This document shows positions 17,458-24,839 of a DNA stretch of 64,000 nt, in pieces. How positions within the stretch are numbered: position 1 is the first letter of the stretch; every line of letters begins with the position of its first letter. The stretch comes from a virus. The DNA lies in the IMG/VR virus record IMGVR_UViG_3300041409_000066, positions 62,001 through 126,000 of that record, one strand, 5' to 3'. The position numbers and the translations under genes were made by a program. The notes beneath the pieces were generated by a model that made no database searches, had not been told where the DNA came from, and was given only the letters and a program-made list of their open reading frames with translations.

Positions 17458-18281
17458 CCGATCACCAGCGGGCGCGTGAGGCCGTCACGGACCTCCTGCG
17501 CCTGCTCGGTGCGGGCGGTGGGGCGGTAGTCCAGCCCGGTGACCTCGTGGTCGTAGCAGACGCCGGACAGCAGCGACATGACGTTGGAGGAGTAGCCGCT
17601 GCGCAGGTCGTCCAGCGAGAGGTTGGTGGTGATGATCGTCGGACGGGCGTCGTCGTGACGGGCACGGATCACGGTGTCGAACATCGACTCGGCCACTTCG
17701 AGCCGACCCTTGTGCTCGCGGCCCACGTCGTCCACCACGAGCACTCCGGCGTTGCGCACCCGGCGGTTGAACCAGCGGCGCTCCTCCTCGTTGCGCCAGC
17801 CACCAGTGAAGGCGTCGAGCATCTCGTTGAACTGGACGAAGTAGCCGTCGTAGCCGGACGCCAGCAGGTTCTTGAGCAGCAGGCTGGCGAGCAGCGTCTT
17901 GCCGGTGCCCATCGCCTTGCCGTGCAGGATCAGACCCTGGCCGATCTGGACCAGCGCGTCGGCCTCGGCGCCGTACTCGATGACCGCCTTCTTGGCCGGG
18001 GCGGCGACGGACAGCGTGTCGTCCCACGACAGCCGCTGGTAGCGCAGACCGATGCCGCTGTTGAGGAAGAAGCGGTGCAGAGCCCACTGGGCTCGGCAGT
18101 TGCACTCCCAGTCGGCGGGCTGGCCGTCGCTGTCCCTCCACCGGAAGGAGCCGACGCCCTTGCAGGTCGGGCAGTGCTTGGGGCTGATCGGGAGGTCGGG
18201 GTAGATGGCCCGCAGCCGGGCTACCTCGTCATCCCGCAACGACCGGATGGTGAGGGGGTTGTCCTGTACGAGCAACGGCAT
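17454..18281 (-). CDS. DnaC-like helicase loader ATPase
   Basis: 275 aa. N-terminal zinc finger CPTC (37-40) and CNC (60-62), then an AAA+ ATPase: Walker A GKAMGTGKT at 121-129, Walker B VLVVDDVG near 180-187, sensor-1 IITTN. Zinc finger plus AAA+ is typical of DnaC/DnaI-like phage loaders. It overlaps dnaB, its likely partner, by four bases. First gene of the replication operon that runs down to recA. Confidence 0.88.
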   Translation of the reverse strand: MPLLVQDNPLTIRSLRDDEVARLRAIYPDLPISPKHCPTCKGVGSFRWRDSDGQPADWECNCRAQWALHRFFLNSGIGLRYQRLSWDDTLSVAAPAKKAVIEYGAEADALVQIGQGLILHGKAMGTGKTLLASLLLKNLLASGYDGYFVQFNEMLDAFTGGWRNEEERRWFNRRVRNAGVLVVDDVGREHKGRLEVAESMFDTVIRARHDDARPTIITTNLSLDDLRSGYSSNVMSLLSGVCYDHEVTGLDYRPTARTEQAQEVRDGLTRPLVIG

Positions 18282-18341
18282 GGTGATCCCCGGATCGACT
18301 AGGTGCAGCCCGCTGGCGGACGGACTACGCGGTGGATGGCG

Positions 18342-18746
18342 CTAGGACAGGCGCTGGCTGATCGGGACCGCGAAGTAGGCGTCGGACGCCTTGCAGAAGC
18401 GGTTCACCGAGATGGGCGCGTTGTGCCACATGCCGTCCGAGAACTCGAAGGCGAAGCGGGCGATGGCCGGAGCCTGCGAGCCCCAGCGGCTGATGAACGC
18501 CTTGAAGATCGACGCCTCGGTCTTGTAGTTGCGGGGAAACGCGCCGTGACGCTTCTCGATGCTGCTGACCACGTAGTCGCGCAACTCCTCCCAGCCCCAC
18601 TCCGACTCCCCCTTGAGCACGTGCGTGCTCTTGGCGCTCGGCGCCAGCGTGGTGGTGAGCGTCTCGGTGACGGTCGGCACGACCTCCTTGGTGACGACCA
18701 CACGGGTCGAGCCGGACAGGTCGGTGTCGAAGTCGATCAGGGTCAT
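18342..18746 (-). CDS. Hypothetical protein, 134 aa
   Basis: Soluble, no Cys cluster or membrane segment. The N terminus is Thr/Val-rich (VTKEVVPTVTETLTTTL); the C-terminal part contains helices (ELRDYVVSSIEKRHG) and FAFEFSDGMW. ATG at 18746 in an ATGA overlap with the Sm-like gene. A 60-base gap separates it from the helicase loader. Function not recognised. Confidence 0.75.
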   Translation of the reverse strand: MTLIDFDTDLSGSTRVVVTKEVVPTVTETLTTTLAPSAKSTHVLKGESEWGWEELRDYVVSSIEKRHGAFPRNYKTEASIFKAFISRWGSQAPAIARFAFEFSDGMWHNAPISVNRFCKASDAYFAVPISQRLS

Positions 18747-19141
18747 GACGCTTGCTCCTCGGATGGCGTGCTGGTGGCGGGACTGATGGATGCGGCAACG
18801 GCGGCATCGGGGTCGTCAGACCCCTTGCCGCCGAGGTACGTGCGCTCGCAGAAAGACCAGAAGCCCCGACCCACGTTCTCGATGGCGACCCGCACTGCGG
18901 GCACCTCGTCTTCGAGAGTGGAGTCGGGGCTCAACGTGATGATGTCGGCGCTGCTCTTGTGGACGAGCAGGGTGTTGATAGAAGGATCTGACCCGATGCC
19001 TTCCCACGTGGTGGTGGCGACGAGCCAGTGGTAGTCGTCCTGGCCGCAGACGTAGCCGACGATCTCGTGGTCGGGCGCCAGGAACTTGAACGTGACCTTC
19101 CTGCCGTGGACCGCTGCGTAAGCGATCTGCTTGGACGACAT
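18743..19141 (-). CDS. Possible Sm/Hfq-like fold protein, 132 aa
   Basis: ATG at 19141 is chosen; a GTG at 19177 would add 12 residues but has no better ribosome site. Residues 11-70 look like an Sm barrel: VHGRKVTFKF (Sm1 beta strands with G13), HEIVGYVCGQDDYHWLVA, then LLVHKSSADIITL, which resembles the Hfq Sm2 signature (F/Y-K-H-A-I). The C-terminal 35 residues are Ser/Thr/Ala-rich and disordered. If real, it could bind RNA or be a structural barrel. This is pattern inference and needs structure prediction. Confidence 0.75.
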   Translation of the reverse strand: MSSKQIAYAAVHGRKVTFKFLAPDHEIVGYVCGQDDYHWLVATTTWEGIGSDPSINTLLVHKSSADIITLSPDSTLEDEVPAVRVAIENVGRGFWSFCERTYLGGKGSDDPDAAVAASISPATSTPSEEQAS

Positions 19142-19220
19142 GGCGCTGCCCGCTCGGGCTTGCGCTGCTCGTCCCACGGATTGGTCCTGTTCTGCTCAAG
19201 ACCTCGAACGCCAGGAGGGC

Positions 19221-19261
19221 GCCCCACCCGCCCTCATGCCAGGAGCGAGGACGGGTGGGGC
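19221..19261 (-). terminator. Strong terminator-like hairpin
   Basis: GCCCCACCCG pairs with CGGGTGGGGC (10 bp). After one mismatch, CCTC/GAGG extends the stem by 4 bp. It lies in the non-coding gap upstream of the Sm-like gene, downstream of the Rpf-like gene. No T tract, as is common for high-GC actinobacterial terminators. Confidence 0.6.
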
Positions 19262-19264
19262 AAC

Positions 19265-19482
19265 GTCGCGGGTTAGGGCGGCGCACCTCGCTGGCGGACG
19301 AGGTAGATCGGAGGTTTAGATCACCGCACCATGTGGTGCGGATCACTTGGGACGCTGACCGTAGACCTCTTGTTAGGGGTCGCGCAACTATCCGTTAGGA
19401 CGGTTGCAGGGTCATGTCGCGCAAGATAGGTCGGCGTGTGTGGACAACCTGTGGACTACCAATCTTCTTTGGTAACAGCCCT
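19265..19482. other. Candidate replication origin / regulatory gap
   Basis: Core of the longest gene-free gap (19142-19482). It holds a perfect 8-bp inverted repeat (CCGCACCA / TGGTGCGG, 19324-19341), a direct repeat GTCGCGCAA (19379-19387 and 19416-19424), and two minus-strand 9-mers TTGTCCACA (19439-19447) and TAGTCCACA (19450-19458) two bases apart. TTGTCCACA is the actinobacterial DnaA-box consensus. A dyad motif copy overlaps the second box. The position next to the loader, dnaB and exonuclease genes fits an origin, but this is inference. Confidence 0.4.
19454..19478. promoter_or_regulatory. Dyad-like operator/promoter element, copy h
   Basis: Plus strand GACTACCAATC, then TTCTTTGGTAACAG. 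It contains the perfect 5-6-5 dyad ACCAA-TCTTCT-TTGGT. It resembles the copies at 24885 and 30873. Confidence 0.5.
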
Positions 19483-20076
19483 CTACCTGTACGCATCGGC
19501 TCGTGTCAAGCCGACACGCGGCCCACAGTTGGGCCATGCGTGTACGCCCTCCGTCCGCAACGTCTCCTTCGCAACGACGATCTGCTGCCAAGGTGTTGCG
19601 TCGTAGGCGTGGTAAGCGAACCGCCCGCCGCCGTGCGCGAGCCATGTCGAGTGGACGAAGTTCGGTCCACCCTCGAAGTCGTATCCCCGGTCCTTGTAGT
19701 GACCGGGCTTGCCGTAGTCCCAGTGCCCCGATGCCTCGCAGTTGACCAAGGCGATCCAGACGGGGGCGATGCCACCCGTGGAGGGGGTGGCGGCACGTGT
19801 CTGGACCGCTGGACGAACGTGATGCTTCGGGTAGAGCGGGGCCGACCGTACACCAGCCCGTGAGGGCTTCGTCACAGGGGGTGCAACGACACGCCGACGA
19901 CTCGCCCGAAGCAGCGCAAGTTCACGGTCTGGGCTCTCGACAGCAGAGAGCCCGCTGGCCGTGATGGTCGCAGCGGGCTCTGTGCGGGTCGGAGCGGGGT
20001 TGGAATGGCTCATGGCGTACGCGGAGCCGGTCAGAGCGATGACGGCGGCTCCTGCGGCCAGCAGGCGGTGCTTCAC
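19483..20076 (-). CDS. Rpf-like secreted muralytic protein
   Basis: 197 aa with GTG at 20076. The N terminus VKHRLLAAGAAVIALTGSAYA is a signal peptide. A Pro/Thr/Arg-rich linker follows, then a C-terminal resuscitation-promoting-factor/lysozyme-like domain: IALVNCEASGHWDY with the catalytic Glu, FEGGPNFVHSTWLAHGGG and WQQIVVAKETL ... HAWPNCG. Rpf-type enzymes cleave actinobacterial peptidoglycan glycan chains. A second wall enzyme, distinct from the CHAP endolysin, could help lysis or reactivate dormant hosts. The ribosome site lies in a hairpin (20080-20099). Confidence 0.85.
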   Translation of the reverse strand: MKHRLLAAGAAVIALTGSAYAMSHSNPAPTRTEPAATITASGLSAVESPDRELALLRASRRRVVAPPVTKPSRAGVRSAPLYPKHHVRPAVQTRAATPSTGGIAPVWIALVNCEASGHWDYGKPGHYKDRGYDFEGGPNFVHSTWLAHGGGRFAYHAYDATPWQQIVVAKETLRTEGVHAWPNCGPRVGLTRADAYR

Positions 20077-20079
20077 AGG

Positions 20080-20099
20080 TGACTCCCAACTGGGAGTCA
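20080..20099 (-). promoter_or_regulatory. Hairpin covering the Rpf-like gene ribosome site
   Basis: Perfect 8-bp stem TGACTCCC / GGGAGTCA with loop AGTT on the minus strand, ending three bases before the GTG start. Its first three bases are the stop codon of the upstream gene and its second arm contains the GGGAG ribosome site. Ribosomes finishing the upstream gene would melt it, which suggests translational coupling. Confidence 0.55.
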
Positions 20100-20345
20100 G
20101 GCGGTGACTCCCTCGGGGGCGGGGATGGGCTGTGCGTCCGGCTCGGGCGCCCCGCCTCGCGGGTGCCGCCGACGCAGCGGACGCATTGTTGCACCCTCGG
20201 GCACCACGATGCAGTCGCGACACAGGTCTTCGTCGTACTCACCGCTTACGACCGGGCCGTCCACACGGGTGATCCGCGTGGTCACGTCGGCCTTGTCTAC
20301 GACCTTGCCGCACTTGTCACATCGGTAGCCACGGAACGTGCTCAT
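20097..20345 (-). CDS. Zinc-ribbon protein, 82 aa
   Basis: ATG at 20345 overlaps the exonuclease stop. It carries CDKCG near residue 10 and CRDC near 43, a C-x2-C ... C-x2-C zinc ribbon, with GPVVSGEYDEDL in between. The C-terminal tail is Arg- then Pro-rich. It could be a nucleic-acid-binding accessory protein to the exonuclease. Its stop codon is the first arm of the hairpin before the Rpf-like gene. Confidence 0.8.
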   Translation of the reverse strand: MSTFRGYRCDKCGKVVDKADVTTRITRVDGPVVSGEYDEDLCRDCIVVPEGATMRPLRRRHPRGGAPEPDAQPIPAPEGVTA

Positions 20346-21226
20346 GGTTGTCCCCACAGGGTCTGCTCGGAAAGCCGGTCCTTGACCGACCTCAACTGAT
20401 ACCGACCGAGGAAGTCGAGCAGCGGTGCGTAGAGCACGCTGCTCGGGTCGGTGGGTTGGAACGGCGGGAGCGGCGTCAGTTCAAGGCGCTGCTCCGTGTC
20501 TCGAAGGTTGACCAGGCGCAGCGCCATCCCTACCTGCGCCCGGTGCTCGTACACCCGCTCGTCGTTCACGATGCGGTCCCACTGGCACTTGTTGTCCAGC
20601 ACGATCTTGGCTGCCCGCTTGGGGCCGATGCCGGGGATACCCGGCACCCCGTCTCCGGCGTCACCCATCAACGCCATGACCATCGCCTCGTTCGCCGGTT
20701 GGTAGCCGCGCTCGGCCACGAACCGCTCGTGTGTCCAGCGGTCGGTGTCAGCACCACCACTGGATACCCGGACGATCTCGACCTGCCCCTGCACGAGCAG
20801 TTGGAGGAAGTCCTTGTCGTTCGACAAGATCACCAACTTGTCGTCCAGCGGGCGATGGTTGCGCCAGTACCAGGCGATCAGGTCGTCAGCCTCGACGCCG
20901 GGCCGCTCGATCTGCCGGATGTTCGACAGCGCGAGGAACTCCTTGGTCAGCGCGAAGGCGCCGTCCTCGAAGTCGGAGGTGGCCTGCACCCGGTGCGCCT
21001 TGTAGCCGTCGTGCAGGGCCACCCGGAACGTCGAGCGTCCGCCGTCCCAGCAGACGACCACCTTGTCCGGCTGCTCCTCCTTGATGTGCCGAGACAGGCA
21101 GTTGATGAACACGAGGAGCGGCCCGGTCGCAACACCGTCCGCAGACAGCGCCGGTTGGCCGGGCCGCTCCATCGCTCGGACAGCGCGCATCAGGAGGTTG
21201 TTGCCGTCCACGATGAGCGCCGTCAT
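20342..21226 (-). CDS. 5'-3' exonuclease (FEN-1/PolI exonuclease family)
   Basis: 294 aa. Motifs: LIVDGNNLLMRA (first metal Asp), VVVCWDGGRSTFR, EADDLIAWY, ILSNDKDFLQLL, and the helix-3-turn-helix MGDAGDGVPGIPGIGPKRAA. These are the metal ligands and DNA-binding HhH of flap endonucleases. ATG at 21226 follows the Lsr2-like stop. It would remove RNA primers during lagging-strand maturation, since DnaE-type polymerases lack this activity. Confidence 0.92.
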   Translation of the reverse strand: MTALIVDGNNLLMRAVRAMERPGQPALSADGVATGPLLVFINCLSRHIKEEQPDKVVVCWDGGRSTFRVALHDGYKAHRVQATSDFEDGAFALTKEFLALSNIRQIERPGVEADDLIAWYWRNHRPLDDKLVILSNDKDFLQLLVQGQVEIVRVSSGGADTDRWTHERFVAERGYQPANEAMVMALMGDAGDGVPGIPGIGPKRAAKIVLDNKCQWDRIVNDERVYEHRAQVGMALRLVNLRDTEQRLELTPLPPFQPTDPSSVLYAPLLDFLGRYQLRSVKDRLSEQTLWGQP

Positions 21227-21228
21227 GA

Positions 21229-21618
21229 CTACTTGGTCTTCTTCTCGGCCCGGCGAGCCGGGCGCTTCCTGGCGGGCTTGGCGTTCGCCCGCTGCGAGGC
21301 GGCGTACTGCTCGCGCACCTCGTTGGGGATCCGACCAGTCGTCGTCAGGACGATGCCCTGCTCCGCAGCCCAAGCCCGGATCCGCTGCGTCTCCTCGGTA
21401 CGCGCCTTCCTTTCGGCGCCGTTGCCGCCACTGCGCTGCCCTCGGACCCGGCTGACGCTGATGTACGGCGCGAGAGCCTCGTGGAACTCCTTGGCCTCGA
21501 CCTCGGCCACGTCGATCTCGTAGCGCATCCCGTTGACGGCGTACTGGATCGTCTGGGTTGCCTCCTCACCAGAGATGTCCGACGTGAACCGCTCGGTGAC
21601 GATCTTCTCCTTCGCCAT
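21229..21618 (-). CDS. lsr2: Lsr2-like nucleoid protein
   Basis: 129 aa. The N-terminal dimerisation part has the Lsr2 pattern (ATQTIQYAVNGMRYEIDVAE, then EFHEALAPYI). The C-terminal DNA-binding part has IRAWAAEQGIVL, then GRIPNEVREQYAAS. Actinobacterial Lsr2 silences AT-rich foreign DNA; phage copies may counter host Lsr2 or organise phage DNA. The minor-groove RGR motif of host Lsr2 is TGR here. A Lys/Arg-rich tail (PARKRPARRAEKK) extends the protein. ATG after a gap that carries a terminator hairpin. Confidence 0.85.
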   Translation of the reverse strand: MAKEKIVTERFTSDISGEEATQTIQYAVNGMRYEIDVAEVEAKEFHEALAPYISVSRVRGQRSGGNGAERKARTEETQRIRAWAAEQGIVLTTTGRIPNEVREQYAASQRANAKPARKRPARRAEKKTK

Positions 21619-21646
21619 GTGGCGATCCTGCTTTCTGTGCTGTCGG

Positions 21647-22279
21647 TCAGCCCTGTCGGACGACAGGGCTGTTCTCTGCGAAGGCATCGAGGATCGCGTC
21701 CACGGCGATCTCGGCCAACTGTGCGGAGAACCCCTCGGGGGAGTCCTCGATCTTCTGCTCGGCGTTCTCGTACCACTGCTTGGTGATGGCCCGAGTGGCA
21801 GCGTCGATCAGGTCGCCGCGCATCGCGTCCCGCATCACGAGCAGGCTCTTGAGGTACACGGTCTTGTCCAGCGACTCCTCGTAGGCGTCGAGCAGTGTGC
21901 TCCGACCGTTGAAGGGCTGCAACGCAGTTCCGTACCGCTCGATGCCGACCTGACGGCGCTTCTCGATGTCGCGGATGACACGGCTCTGGATGTCCTCCTC
22001 GTCGCTGATGAGCGGCAGCCGCTGGTCACCAGGGCGCTGCTTGGTCGGCACGATCTCCTCGCCCTGCGCCCGGTTGACCAGAGCGGCGTGCTCGTCGCGG
22101 TTCTGGTCGTAGCAGACGCACCTGGGCGACGGCAGGTAACCCTCGTCGCCACCGCCGGGCTGGTGCTCCTGATCGAAGATGTCCACGGCCTTCTTGCACT
22201 GCTGGTGCAGACCAGACCGGCACGGGTCGCACCCGTGGTTGATCGCGGTGAAGGTCGCACCCTCGGGGGTCAGCGTCAC
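21647..22279 (-). CDS. MazG-like nucleotide pyrophosphohydrolase candidate
   Basis: 210 aa. GTG at 22279 in a GTGA overlap with the thyX stop; an ATG at 22307 is the alternative. The N-terminal part is Cys-rich (CDPC, QQC, CVC), a probable zinc site. The middle, VGIERYGTALQPFNGR, then DAYEESLDKTVYLKSLL, matches the helical E-x-x-E/D pattern of phage MazG-like or DUF550-like proteins. Such enzymes hydrolyse NTPs or alarmones. The ThyX and RNR context supports nucleotide-pool work. Tentative. Confidence 0.7.
   Translation of the reverse strand: MTLTPEGATFTAINHGCDPCRSGLHQQCKKAVDIFDQEHQPGGGDEGYLPSPRCVCYDQNRDEHAALVNRAQGEEIVPTKQRPGDQRLPLISDEEDIQSRVIRDIEKRRQVGIERYGTALQPFNGRSTLLDAYEESLDKTVYLKSLLVMRDAMRGDLIDAATRAITKQWYENAEQKIEDSPEGFSAQLAEIAVDAILDAFAENSPVVRQG
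21648..21671 (-). terminator. Terminator-like hairpin at 3' end of MazG-like gene
   Basis: Perfect 10-bp stem CAGCCCTGTC / GACAGGGCTG with loop of 4 bases (GTCC on the minus strand). It overlaps the last codons and stop of the MazG-like gene and precedes the Lsr2-like gene by 30 bases. Confidence 0.6.
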
Positions 22280-22995
22280 GGTGCCACTCGTCCGTTCTTG
22301 ATCCATGCCTCGTGGGTCAGCGGGAAGTGCTCTGCGAACAGCGCCTCGACCATGCGGGCTGCCTGCTCGATCTCGTACTGCGGGTAGGACACGAAGGTGG
22401 CCGACTCGTCGTGGGTGCGCAGCGACAGGAACGCCATGACGCCCCGGATGTTGCTGGTGGCGTACATGGTCGAGTAGATGCCGACCGGCAGCACCTCGCG
22501 GGCGACCTCCTTGGCGATGCCCTCGGCCAGGCTCTGCTCGTAGGCGGCATAGGCCATCCCGTACTGGACGGTCATCCGAGTGCGGAGCGCGACGTACTGC
22601 TCGGGCGAACCGGGAGCCATCACAGGCCGAGCACTGGTGCCGACGTTGACCAGCGGGCGGTCGATGGCCGGGATGTGGAAGACCGGCTCCAACTGGCTGT
22701 AGCGACCGCTCTGCTCGTTGTACGACCACGGGACGCGGTGCCGGTGCCACTCGCGGTAGACGAAGATCGGCGCCTCGACACGGAACTTCATCGTCGCGTG
22801 CTCGAAGGGCGTGCCGTGCCGGTGCTGCATGAGGTAGTTGATGAGCCCGGCGTGCTCGCTGGCCTCGGCTCCCTCGACCCAGCGGGCCTCGGCGCCCACG
22901 ACGGATACGCGGGCTGCGGCCACCACAGATGCGTCGGACCCCATCTTGTCTACGAGGTCCACGGATGGGTCTGATCGGAACGCCAGATCGGTCAT
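22276..22995 (-). CDS. thyX: Flavin-dependent thymidylate synthase ThyX
   Basis: 239 aa. Family marks: HRHGTPFEHATMKF (N-terminal His/Glu region), then the RHR motif at 85-87 and S96 in SYNEQSGRYS. The usual spacing is RHR-x7-S; here there are eight residues. R-x-L/H features follow (LRTHDESATFVSYPQYE, then HFPLTHEAW). It makes dTMP from dUMP using FAD and methylene-tetrahydrofolate. It complements the class II RNR. Start ATG overlaps the stop of the 78-aa gene. Confidence 0.92.
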   Translation of the reverse strand: MTDLAFRSDPSVDLVDKMGSDASVVAAARVSVVGAEARWVEGAEASEHAGLINYLMQHRHGTPFEHATMKFRVEAPIFVYREWHRHRVPWSYNEQSGRYSQLEPVFHIPAIDRPLVNVGTSARPVMAPGSPEQYVALRTRMTVQYGMAYAAYEQSLAEGIAKEVAREVLPVGIYSTMYATSNIRGVMAFLSLRTHDESATFVSYPQYEIEQAARMVEALFAEHFPLTHEAWIKNGRVAP

Positions 22996-23228
22996 ACGGC
23001 GACCAGCCTGCTGCGCCTTTCCAGCGCCACGAAGTCGTCGTGCATGTCGGAGATCATCTGTGCGTAGGTTCCCTTCGCGTCGTCGCCCACCGGCTCTCGG
23101 TAGGTGATCCGGTCTTCGCCGTTGGGAGCCTCGACAGTCAGGCGCAGCATCTTCTTGCCGCTGTCGTCATAGAACCGCGTGATGGCGTTGTGCTCGATGG
23201 CCCAGTTGAGTGCCTCGTCATACGTCAC
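22992..23228 (-). CDS. Hypothetical protein, 78 aa
   Basis: Mixed alpha/beta small protein (TYDEALNWAIEHNAITRFYDD, then MLRLTVEAPNG). GTG start overlaps the upstream gene by 11 bases and its stop overlaps thyX. No Cys pairs or membrane segment. Not recognised. Confidence 0.75.
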   Translation of the reverse strand: MTYDEALNWAIEHNAITRFYDDSGKKMLRLTVEAPNGEDRITYREPVGDDAKGTYAQMISDMHDDFVALERRSRLVAV

Positions 23229-23526
23229 GTGCGTTTCTCCGCTCCTTGATGTGGGTTCCTACCACGAGGGCTTCGGCGTACAAGGTGGTCATCTTCATGA
23301 GAAGTTCGTGCTGTTCGATGATCTTCGCTTGGGTGTCCACACCTAGGACACGCATGGCTCGCTGCATCCCCATGTAGATGACCGAGCCCATGTCGATCCC
23401 GGCCTCGGACATCACCTGCTCGAAGGCGCCCTCTGGGTCAGCAGCGGCCTTGTGGTCGAAGTCGAGGACGATCTCGCTCATGGCCCAGAAGTCGGGGTGC
23501 TCGGGGCGCAGCGGGAAGTCAGGCAT
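23218..23526 (-). CDS. Hypothetical protein, 102 aa
   Basis: Acidic N terminus (PDFPLRPEHPDFWAMSEIV) and helical C-terminal half (IIEQHELLMKMTTLYAEALV). ATG at 23526 overlaps the MerR-like stop by eight bases. Methionine-rich segment VIYMGMQRAM. Not recognised. Confidence 0.75.
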   Translation of the reverse strand: MPDFPLRPEHPDFWAMSEIVLDFDHKAAADPEGAFEQVMSEAGIDMGSVIYMGMQRAMRVLGVDTQAKIIEQHELLMKMTTLYAEALVVGTHIKERRNARDV

Positions 23527-23998
23527 CTTCGCCCAGCCCGAAGTCGATGCCGTTGATGATCGCGCAGTGCTTGACCATGACGACGGCGTGGACCAGAGCC
23601 TGTCCGTCGATGGCGCCGGTCTGGGCGAGTGCGTGCGCCATGCGCTCCACGTCAGCCAGCGTGTAGTAGCGGAAGCCTGCCTGGGTGCGGCTCGGTTCGA
23701 GCACCTTGCCGTCGAGGACGAAGTAGCCCTTGGGGTGCGTCGTCTTGTTCGGGCGGGCTCGCCAGCGCAGCCAGTCCGGCCCCTTGCCGAAGAAGACCTT
23801 GGCGACCTCCTGCACGGTGAACGATGGCTCGGGGAGCACCTCCTCCTCGGCGCCGAACTTGTTGATCTTGGTCGTGACCGGGAACATCTCCGGCTCGGTC
23901 CAGAAGCGACGACCCTCGGGCAACGCGATGTCGGCCTGGGCCAACACGAGCACTTGGGGCTCGGTCAGAACCGGCGCCTCCATGACGGGCTCGGTCAC
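23519..23998 (-). CDS. MerR/excisionase-like DNA-binding protein
   Basis: 159 aa; GTG at 23998 with a strong ribosome site (AAGGAG). The C-terminal half shows a winged-helix of the MerR type: SFTVQEVAKVFFGKGPDWLRW, a wing with GYFVLDGKVLEP, then FRYYTLADVERMAHAL, like the R-x-Y-x-x-x-D-V-x-x-I of MerR proteins. It is a candidate repressor or activator for the dyad operators in this genome. It is isolated from the upstream gene by a strong hairpin. Confidence 0.75.
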   Translation of the reverse strand: MTEPVMEAPVLTEPQVLVLAQADIALPEGRRFWTEPEMFPVTTKINKFGAEEEVLPEPSFTVQEVAKVFFGKGPDWLRWRARPNKTTHPKGYFVLDGKVLEPSRTQAGFRYYTLADVERMAHALAQTGAIDGQALVHAVVMVKHCAIINGIDFGLGEDA

Positions 23999-24027
23999 GT
24001 GCGACTCCTTGGTAGGGGTGGGGAAGA

Positions 24028-24064
24028 CCGAGCCGCCCCGGCGTGGAGAACCGGGGCGGCTCGG
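24028..24064 (-). terminator. Strong terminator hairpin upstream of MerR-like gene
   Basis: Perfect 14-bp stem (CCGAGCCGCCCCGG / CCGGGGCGGCTCGG) with a 9-base loop, immediately after the stop of the 256-aa gene. The most stable hairpin in the window. Confidence 0.7.
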
Positions 24065-24068
24065 CGGA

Positions 24069-24839
24069 CTAGGACTGCTTGCGGACGAACAGGGCGGTGG
24101 AGACGCCCGTGCGCTGGCTGATCTTGCGCAGGAGGGCGAGGCGCTCCGGGTTCTTCTTGATCGACTCCATCGCCTTGGCCGGGTCGTAGACACGGACCTC
24201 GCGGGTGAAGGCCAGGTAGTCCTCGCGGGTGATGTCCCCGGCCTCGTAGAGGGCCAGCAGGCGCTCACCCTGGTCGTCGTTGACGCCGCCTGTGCGGTAC
24301 TCGCGGGACCACGCCTGGTCGGTGCCGGGGACGTTGAGGCGCTCTGGCTTCTTCGGGGCACACAGCACGTAGTGGCCGTTCTGGTCGCGCTCGGTGGCCT
24401 GCACGATGACCTGGCCGGTCGCCGGGTCCACCTGGGACTTCGGCACGGCTACGCCGCGCTCCTCGGCGTCCACGTCCATGTGGTGGCGGACGATGGTCTT
24501 GATGTCCTCCTCGCGACCGTCGAGCAGGTCACCGATGGTCTTGAGCACCTCGCGCTCCTTGAACAGCGTGGTGATCTCCTCCGGCTTGAGGGTGCGGCGC
24601 GTGCCGGGCTGGACCTTGCCGAAGACCTCGGGCAGCACCTTGAGCGCCTCGGTCTGGGCCTCGGTGATCGTGCGGACCGGCGCCACCGCCGGGAAGGGGA
24701 TGTCGAAGACGTAGTTGCTGATGGGCAACTCGTCGGTGACCGCAAGGACGAGATCCTTCATCGTCGCGTCGGCCTTGCGGAGCGCGATCTTCCCGCGCTC
24801 GATGTACGGCTGGACCTCGGTGCTCGTGCTCTCGCTCAT
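24069..24839 (-). CDS. Hypothetical protein, 256 aa
   Basis: ATG at 24839 (MSESTSTEV). Soluble, mainly helical, with repeated short charged helices (LFKEREVLKTIGDLLDGRE; IVRHHMDVDAEERG). A strand-rich part (GHYVLCAPKKPERL) follows and the C terminus (LALLRKISQRTGVS) looks like a helix-turn-helix but is weak. The gene stands alone: a strong terminator follows it and a divergent dyad element (24885-24930) lies 46 bases upstream, so it is probably highly regulated. Not recognised. Confidence 0.8.
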   Translation of the reverse strand: MSESTSTEVQPYIERGKIALRKADATMKDLVLAVTDELPISNYVFDIPFPAVAPVRTITEAQTEALKVLPEVFGKVQPGTRRTLKPEEITTLFKEREVLKTIGDLLDGREEDIKTIVRHHMDVDAEERGVAVPKSQVDPATGQVIVQATERDQNGHYVLCAPKKPERLNVPGTDQAWSREYRTGGVNDDQGERLLALYEAGDITREDYLAFTREVRVYDPAKAMESIKKNPERLALLRKISQRTGVSTALFVRKQS

